50,130 bases of DNA from Planktothrix serta PCC 8927. GTDB taxonomy: Bacteria; Cyanobacteriota; Cyanobacteriia; Cyanobacteriales; Microcoleaceae. This document shows positions 45,024 to 50,130 of this stretch, one piece after another (positions within the stretch are counted from its first letter, which is position 1; every line of letters begins with the position of its first letter). The stretch lies in NCBI RefSeq assembly GCF_900010725.2, contig NZ_LR734850.1:1-50130 (forward strand), given 5' to 3'. Both the position numbers and the translations under genes were made by a program. The notes under the pieces are model-generated. The model saw only the letters and a program-made list of their open reading frames with translations. It was not told where the DNA came from and searched no databases.

Positions 45024-45497
45024 TTAGTTATTAACCAAGCCTCGGAAAATCGAATCAACTAAGGTGAAGTTTTCCAGTAGGAAAAAGGCAACAAAAGCCC
45101 CACCCATTGCACCGACGAAGAAACCGCCAGCAAATTGACTCCAACCTTCAGAAGTTTGCAGAGAATCACCTGCGTCTGAACCGCTGTTTTGGAAAGTAAC
45201 CAATCCGTAGGCAGATAAACAAATCGTGGCAATTAGAATTAAGGCGATCGCACTGATTAATCCCCCTAAGTTAGCGGCGGTAGCATGATCGCGTAATGGC
45301 CCAAACTTGATCCAAGGCCCAGCCAAAAAGTAACCATGAGCCATGCCGACTTCCAAGCCCCGCAGTAAAGGAGATAAGCCTTTACGGTAAGCGGGTAAAT
45401 TCCCGATAAATGCACGGGTAAAATCAGAATCGCTAACGGGAGTAGACAAATGGCCTACAAAGGGATCGCCGTTATAGGGTTTAATCAATTCTGCCAT
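45024..45497 (-). CDS. psaL: Photosystem I reaction centre subunit XI
   Basis: Thylakoid protein needed for photosystem I trimers. I start at the ATG at 45497 ([13 protein letters not shown]), giving 157 residues, the normal length, with GAGGAG about 11 bases upstream. The ATG 18 codons earlier has no such site and would add a non-family N-terminus. Conserved blocks: [34 protein letters not shown] and a C-terminal helix pair. Transcribed toward psaI. Confidence 0.97.
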   Translation of the reverse strand: MAELIKPYNGDPFVGHLSTPVSDSDFTRAFIGNLPAYRKGLSPLLRGLEVGMAHGYFLAGPWIKFGPLRDHATAANLGGLISAIALILIATICLSAYGLVTFQNSGSDAGDSLQTSEGWSQFAGGFFVGAMGGAFVAFFLLENFTLVDSIFRGLVNN

Positions 45498-45699
45498 GGG
45501 GTTTCTTTCTCCTCTAATAATTGAAGAACTTGTAGCAGTTGTTAAGCTCATATTTTACGCAGGGATAGGCAATCTCGTTACAGAAATCAGCATAAGCTTC
45601 AAAAAAGTTCACATCTCAGCCCGATGTGTCCTTGTCCAGCGTCGGCTATGACCGCGAAAACAAGTTAAGATTTAACCGAGTTATCAAGGAACTAGGATC

Positions 45700-46146
45700 A
45701 TGAGTAAACGATTGAAATACCTCAGCTATGCTGTTTTTGGGGCGATCGCCTCAACAGTGTTCGCCTCTGGCGTCAAAGCAGAGCCGATGTTTAATGATTA
45801 TCCCACCACCTATCAGCCCTTTGCAGAAGATTTTATGCGAGCCGCCTCCAGAACCTCTGGAGATGTCTTTAAAAACAAATCCTTACTGGGTCAAATGTCC
45901 ACTTATTTAGGGATTAGTTTCCCTTGGCCCAATGGAATTAATGGTTTTCCTGAAACCTTGCTCACCAATGATGCCAAGCTCGTTAATCAAGTGTATCGGG
46001 AAGCCATGCTGCGCCAAGTGAGTAGTGATCCGATTATTCGCACTCCCGATATGATCAATCCCTATAACACCTCAATTCTGACCCAACCGTCCTATACCGA
46101 TCTTAATCTTCAGACTCCACCCGCGTTACCTGCACAAGGTCGCTAA
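45700..46146 (+). CDS. Exported hypothetical protein next to psaL
   Basis: A 148-residue protein with a signal peptide (cleavage near Ala27, GVKAEP). The mature part is small and helical with several Pro/Asn/Thr-rich segments (FPWPNGINGFPETLL, IIRTPDMINPYNTS) and no cysteine. No known domain was recognised. It is divergent from psaL, with about 200 bp between the starts. A lumenal or periplasmic location is expected. PsbU was considered and does not fit. Confidence 0.65.
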   Translation: MSKRLKYLSYAVFGAIASTVFASGVKAEPMFNDYPTTYQPFAEDFMRAASRTSGDVFKNKSLLGQMSTYLGISFPWPNGINGFPETLLTNDAKLVNQVYREAMLRQVSSDPIIRTPDMINPYNTSILTQPSYTDLNLQTPPALPAQGR

Positions 46147-46162
46147 CAGGGTCTCTGAGTGT

Positions 46163-46272
46163 CTATAGCGCTAGGGAACAGGGAACAGGGAACAGGGAAC
46201 AGCTTAACTGTAGGTTATAACCCTTATTACAAGGTTTAGTATTATCAAACACCTTAATTGGTAGCGCTATAG
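46163..46272. mobile_element. Candidate MITE with 11-bp terminal inverted repeats
   Basis: CTATAGCGCTA at 46163-46173 and TAGCGCTATAG at 46262-46272 are perfect inverted ends of a 110-bp element without a coding frame. Inside are four GGGAACA heptamers (46175-46202) and the palindrome GGTTATAACC. No clear target duplication is visible. The heptamers are of the short tandem repeat (STRR) type known from filamentous cyanobacteria. Confidence 0.6.
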
Positions 46273-46363
46273 TTTCAGGGTCAGGTCAGGCTAATAGAGG
46301 GAAATGGGAATCCCAAATTGCCTTTTCCCTCAATCAACTTCTATCTTGATTTCCTGTAAACAA

Positions 46364-46394
46364 CAAAAAAACTGCCGATCTTTTCAATCAGCAG
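46364..46394 (-). terminator. Terminator for the GNAT gene
   Basis: On the minus strand CTGCTGAT (46394-46387) pairs with ATCGGCAG (46379-46372), one G-U pair, followed by TTTTTTT. It lies about 80 bases after the stop of the acetyltransferase gene. Confidence 0.7.
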
Positions 46395-46475
46395 TGTCTT
46401 GGATAAGCTCCTTTATTAATGTAGAATCCCAAATCTATAGACTCAAAAATATTTTTTTTGCTCCCGTGTCGAGGA

Positions 46476-47021
46476 TCAAGTTTCGGATTTACTGATTTTA
46501 GAGGGAATCAAATGACGTCCCATAATCACTAAATCTCGTTCAATGCCATCTAAATCAGCAACTCTAGGTAAATAACCCCAGTGTTCAAAATCAAAGCTTT
46601 CAAATAATTTTAAACTGGGTTGATTGTGGGCGAAAATTAACGCCACTAAAGCTTTTAATCCTAATTGAGGACTTCGACGCAGGGCTTCGGTTAATAGTTT
46701 TTTTCCAATTCCCTGACCCTGATAGTCAGGATGAATATAAACGCTCAGTTCTGCGGTGCTATTATAAGCCGGACGATTATAAAATATCTGAAAACTCAAC
46801 CATCCTACAATTTGCTGATCTAACTCGATCACCCACACCGGACGAGTTTGATCTTGATGTTCCTGATACCAAGAAATTCGACTTTCTACCGATATCGGTT
46901 CCAAGTCTGCTGTCGCCATCCGTCCCGGAACCGCAGCATTATAAATATCTACTATCGTTGGTAAGTCCGTCTCAACTGCATCCCGAATCTGCATACTCAT
47001 CCTAACCACTGTTTGGCTCAT
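46476..47021 (-). CDS. GNAT N-acetyltransferase (phosphinothricin acetyltransferase-like)
   Basis: Acetyl-CoA-dependent acetyltransferase. The PAT/YncA-type pattern is visible: IRDAVETDLPTIVDIYNAAV, WLSFQIFYNRPAYNSTAELS, the acetyl-CoA loop VYIHPDYQGQGIGKKLL (Q-G-Q-G-I-G), and NQPSLKLFESFDFEHWGYLP. I take ATG 47021 as start because GGTGGAAG precedes it; ATGs at 47000 and 46994 remain possible, and the domain starts at the last. The substrate may be methionine sulfoximine-type or other amino acids, as for family members. Divergent from an RTX gene. Confidence 0.9.
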   Translation of the reverse strand: MSQTVVRMSMQIRDAVETDLPTIVDIYNAAVPGRMATADLEPISVESRISWYQEHQDQTRPVWVIELDQQIVGWLSFQIFYNRPAYNSTAELSVYIHPDYQGQGIGKKLLTEALRRSPQLGLKALVALIFAHNQPSLKLFESFDFEHWGYLPRVADLDGIERDLVIMGRHLIPSKISKSET

Positions 47022-47103
47022 AACTTCCACCACAACCCATCCGATTAAAAAATATAGTGTAGTAGAGTGATAATAAAGTTCTCAAGATTGCTTTAGCACA
47101 AAA

Positions 47104-47760
47104 ATGTCTACATTTTTTGTTAATGACGGTGGCGCTGCGATTATTAACATTGGGGGATTAAACCCGCCGAGTCTGGAAACTGTCACCCAAGGGATTATTG
47201 TACCCCCTATTATCGTTAATCCGATTTTGGGAGATGCCTATTTTGACTCAATAACGGAGATCAATTCTCCTTTAATCATACCCAGTGGCGAGTTTTTATT
47301 AGGAACATCGGGTAATGATGGGTTAACGGGAATGGATGGGAATGATACTTTGCAAGGATTACAAGGTCATGATGTTCTGAATGGTCAAGGCGGGAATGAT
47401 ACTTTATTCGCTGGACAGGGGAATGATACCCTGAATGGAGGCGAGGGAAATGATGTCTTAAGTGGTGACGTAGGACAAGATTTGCTAACCGGAAATTCGG
47501 GAAATGATATTTTTGTTCTTCCGGTTAGTGCTGCGGTCAGTAATATTAATACTGTCGATATCATTACAGATTTTATTGTTGGCGAAGATAAAATTGGTTT
47601 AACTGATGGGTTTAGTCAAACTAATATTTTTCTTACTTCTAGTGTTGTCGGTGGAACCCCTGGAACTTTAATTACTGTTGTCCAGTCTAATCAATTGCTG
47701 GGATTTATTGCCCATGTTAATCCAGGAGGTTTGGTCAATCAATTGATTCCCATAAATTAA
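47104..47760 (+). CDS. RTX calcium-binding protein, 218 residues
   Basis: Small RTX protein. The N-terminal 65 residues lack a recognised domain. About five to six nonapeptides (GNDGLTGMDGNDTLQGLQGHD and following, each section G-G-x-G-N-D-x-L) occupy about 74-135. The C-terminal part (about 135-218; NDIFVLPVSAAVSNINTVDI, ITDFIVGEDKIGL) matches the end of the two other RTX proteins in this window. There is no signal peptide. The module would be folded by calcium outside the cell after type I secretion. No enzyme domain is present. Confidence 0.85.
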   Translation: MSTFFVNDGGAAIINIGGLNPPSLETVTQGIIVPPIIVNPILGDAYFDSITEINSPLIIPSGEFLLGTSGNDGLTGMDGNDTLQGLQGHDVLNGQGGNDTLFAGQGNDTLNGGEGNDVLSGDVGQDLLTGNSGNDIFVLPVSAAVSNINTVDIITDFIVGEDKIGLTDGFSQTNIFLTSSVVGGTPGTLITVVQSNQLLGFIAHVNPGGLVNQLIPIN

Positions 47761-48020
47761 ACGTCCTAATCATTTTAAATTTTCCGATTGACAGCATCAA
47801 CTTCAGATGCCAAATTCGGCAATTTTTAAAATCTAAATCATGCTGATTTTGCTATTGACAGACTATGCAATAACACTGCCTTTTTCGCTTTTTTCTCATC
47901 TTGAAATAGGCAAGATTAATTTTATAAATTTATTCCTGAATAATCTTGACAGGTGAGAATCTTGTAATCAGGTTTGAGTTAGATTTTACATTTTTTACAA
48001 GAAAAGAGAGGAACAATAAT

Positions 48021-49898
48021 ATGGCTACTTTTCAAGGAACAGATTTTGGTGATATTCTTCAAATCGGTACATTTCCACTAAATATTACCAAAGATGGTCA
48101 AACTCTGAATCCCCTGATTCTAATTCAAGAATCTGATTTAGCAGGAAACGATACTATCCTTTTATTGGGAGGGGCTGATCAAGCCGATGGTGGAGCCGGA
48201 AATGATACCATCGATGCCGGAGCCGGAGATGATAATCTGATTAATGGTGGAGATGGGAATGATAGTATTACCCTAGGAGATGGCAATGATAACGCCATTG
48301 GGGGTTTAGGAGATGACACTATCCTCGGTGGTAAAGGTAACGATATTGGTGATGGTGGAACAGGAAACGATTATATCGATTTAGGAGAGGGAGATGATAA
48401 CGCCATTGGTGGAGACGGAAATGATATTTTTGTTGGCGGTTTAGGAATTAATAATCTCGATGGAGGAGATGGAAATGATACCCTTTCCTATTTAAACGTT
48501 ACCCCTATTTCTCCGGCGGGAGCTAGTCGAATTACCGCTAATTTAACAACAAAAGGAGAAGTTTTAAATAATGCTTTTGTTGCGATCGCTACTGATAATA
48601 TTACGGGGCCGATTGAAAATATAATTGGCGCTCCGGGTATTCCCAATGATCTGACAGGAGCCGCAGGCGATAATATTTTAATTGGGGGGGGTGCGAGTGA
48701 TAATTTAGTTGGAGCCGGGGGAAAAGATACCCTTCAAGGGGGTTTCGGCGATGATTTCTACACTGTTCTTACGGCGGGTAACGGCACGCAAATTCAAGAT
48801 ACTGGAGGAGGAGCAGATAGTCTTTCTATTCCGGGTGTAACGCTGTTACTTTCGGGGCCAAGTACAACAGGTTATGGTTTAGAGCGACAAGGAAAAAACC
48901 TGGCTATTGACTTAGATATTGATGGCAAAATTGATGCGACTCAAGATTTATTAATTGTTGATTTTTATGCTGATACAACAGCAAAAACCGCCGGAATTGG
49001 GTTAATTGAAAATGTTGTTAATCTTAAAGGGGAAGATATTCTCAATTCCAATATTCCCAATACCGCACCTCCTCCAACTTCTAATGTTATCTGGACAACA
49101 CCAACCGCCTCGGTGAGTGATCCGGGGTTAGATGTTCCGGCGCCTGGGGGTGGGAATACTGTGTTTGTTGACCAAGGAATTACCTCCTATCTGTTTACCA
49201 ACGCCGCCGATAATGCCTTTGTCCCCGCAACGGCCGCTAACCTGTATATTCAAGCTTTGAATGGGAATGATTTCGTTGTGGGAACCGCATCAGTCGATAA
49301 TATTAATGGCAATTTAGGGGCTGATGTTATTTTAGCGGGTGGCGGAAATGATGGCGATCGCACCGTAACCCTTGCCGCCAATACCATTCGCACAGCCATT
49401 CGCGGCGGGAAAGGGTCAGATAACCTCGATGGTCAAGAGGGAGATGACTTACTCAATGGTAACTTAGACAATGACACCGTATTAGGAGGTGTGGGAAATG
49501 ATATTATCCGGGGGGGTAAAGGTGCAGACGTCTTAGATGGCGGTGCAGGTGCAGATTACTTGATTGGCGATGCGGATCAAGATAAACTCACGGGTGGGGC
49601 TGATGCTGATATCTTTGTGTTACCCGGAGCGTCCGTCGCCGCAACTAGCTTAAATCAAGCGGATCTACTCACCGATTTTCTGATCGGAACCGATAAAATT
49701 ATGTTACCTTCTGGGATAACCTTTGCTCAACTAACATTAACGGCTGTCACCGTACAAGTTGATGGAAGTACAGCAATAGCATCTACATCAATTCAATCAG
49801 GAACAACATTTTATGGGTTAGTACAAGGAATAACCCCAGTTCAACTCACCGAAACTAACTTTATTGCAGACGATCCCAATATTACCATTTTAGGATAG
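48021..49898 (+). CDS. RTX calcium-binding protein, 625 residues
   Basis: Start chosen at the ATG at 48021 (MATFQGTDFGD), which has GAGAGGA about 9 bases upstream; the longer frame from 47946 has no support. Two RTX blocks lie at about 45-155 and 435-535, with repeats such as GGAGNDTIDAGAGDD and GGKGSDNLDGQEGDD. Between them is a 280-residue region with a third short RTX block and beta-rich, Ala/Thr/Pro-rich segments. The C-terminal domain (ADIFVLPGASVAATSLNQAD, LLTDFLIGTDKIML) is shared with the two other RTX proteins. No signal peptide; probable type I substrate. Confidence 0.88.
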   Translation: MATFQGTDFGDILQIGTFPLNITKDGQTLNPLILIQESDLAGNDTILLLGGADQADGGAGNDTIDAGAGDDNLINGGDGNDSITLGDGNDNAIGGLGDDTILGGKGNDIGDGGTGNDYIDLGEGDDNAIGGDGNDIFVGGLGINNLDGGDGNDTLSYLNVTPISPAGASRITANLTTKGEVLNNAFVAIATDNITGPIENIIGAPGIPNDLTGAAGDNILIGGGASDNLVGAGGKDTLQGGFGDDFYTVLTAGNGTQIQDTGGGADSLSIPGVTLLLSGPSTTGYGLERQGKNLAIDLDIDGKIDATQDLLIVDFYADTTAKTAGIGLIENVVNLKGEDILNSNIPNTAPPPTSNVIWTTPTASVSDPGLDVPAPGGGNTVFVDQGITSYLFTNAADNAFVPATAANLYIQALNGNDFVVGTASVDNINGNLGADVILAGGGNDGDRTVTLAANTIRTAIRGGKGSDNLDGQEGDDLLNGNLDNDTVLGGVGNDIIRGGKGADVLDGGAGADYLIGDADQDKLTGGADADIFVLPGASVAATSLNQADLLTDFLIGTDKIMLPSGITFAQLTLTAVTVQVDGSTAIASTSIQSGTTFYGLVQGITPVQLTETNFIADDPNITILG

Positions 49899-49915
49899 AT
49901 ATTAGGTCACTATAG

Positions 49916-49943
49916 TAGGGTGCGTAAGCGAAGCGCACGCACC
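49916..49943. repeat. GGTGCGT interspersed repeat, second copy
   Basis: TAGGGTGCGTAAGCGAAGCG followed by CACGCACC. It is close to the reverse complement of 44703-44730, with which it brackets the psaLI and RTX cluster in opposite orientation. Confidence 0.7.
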
Positions 49944-49986
49944 GCCTAATATGAAATCTGTAAATCTTTTCTACACATTCCCCCTA

Positions 49987-50012
49987 TAGAGACGTTGCAT
50001 CCAACGTCTCTA
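49987..50012. repeat. Perfect 11-bp-arm hairpin repeat
   Basis: TAGAGACGTTG (49987-49997) and CAACGTCTCTA (50002-50012) with a 4-base loop. It may serve as terminator of the last RTX gene. The window then ends in heptamers of the CTATTCC type (about 50105-50130). Confidence 0.75.
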
Positions 50013-50130
50013 GGAATTAGGGGGATCATCTGTAGCGTTTATAATTATATTCCATCCTTTAATGTTTGCTACAAATACTTGATCGGGTGGGTAATAACTT
50101 TTTTCTATTCCCTCCTATTCCCTATTCCCT

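Noticed and set aside
45498-45551. Upstream ATG for psaL adding 18 residues
   Set aside because: No ribosome site, and the extra residues are outside the family; the ATG at 45497 has GAGGAG.
45700-46146. PsbU or another lumenal photosystem II protein
   Set aside because: It has a signal peptide and lies by psaL, but lacks the PsbU helix-hairpin-helix segments and other known motifs.

Overview
This window is a stretch of cyanobacterial chromosome. The evidence is phycocyanobilin:ferredoxin oxidoreductase (pcyA), photosystem I genes psaL and psaI, ClpS1, many GCGATCGC (HIP1) octamers, AT-rich coding sequence and abundant short palindromic and heptameric repeats. The repeats, the RTX proteins and the gene content suggest a filamentous Oscillatoriales or Planktothrix-like organism. 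That is an impression, not a proof.

Layout. 1-732 is a gene-free array of about 105-bp direct repeats carrying hairpins. 733-2713 holds tatA, divergent from pcyA, and a membrane-anchored hypothetical gene. 3177-5648 is dnaX, interrupted by a 144-residue mini-intein in the Walker B motif and carrying an in-frame interspersed repeat near its 3' end. 5756-8050 has an SLH-like exported protein, a CPBP protease, clpS and a DUF3172-like gene. 8290-12377 has an AMIN-domain protein, a MntA/HepT toxin-antitoxin pair between two direct repeats of about 125 bp, and a peptidoglycan-binding/YVTN propeller protein. 12490-18420 has a short-chain dehydrogenase, a GH13 glycosidase and a 1031-residue membrane protein with internal repeats of about 97-100 residues. 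18854-24361 holds mostly envelope, stress or unknown genes: a hypothetical, GlsB/YeaQ, DUF3616, fasciclin and EcsC-like.

24897-30353 carries two large phosphorelay proteins: a multi-PAS hybrid kinase with two receivers and an HPt domain, then a receiver-kinase. 30383-32932 has an HAD phosphatase-gpsA pair and a LysE transporter. 33035-38603 is a minus-strand signalling operon: two paralogous Cache-HAMP-PP2C phosphatases, an ATP-binding switch protein (slr1658 type) and a STAS-like protein (slr1659 type), which looks like a partner-switching module. 38671-40706 is a compact operon of unknown function headed by a TIGR04255-type gene and is the best candidate here for an undescribed system. 41020-42453 pairs an Rrf2 regulator with cysK. 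42582-49898 holds a peroxiredoxin, three RTX calcium-binding proteins (one fused to a cyclophilin), psaL-psaI, an exported hypothetical protein and a GNAT acetyltransferase.

No rRNA, convincing tRNA, CRISPR array, intact insertion sequence or prophage was seen. Mobile-like DNA is limited to the intein, small palindromic repeats, a MITE-like element and the repeat-flanked toxin-antitoxin locus.
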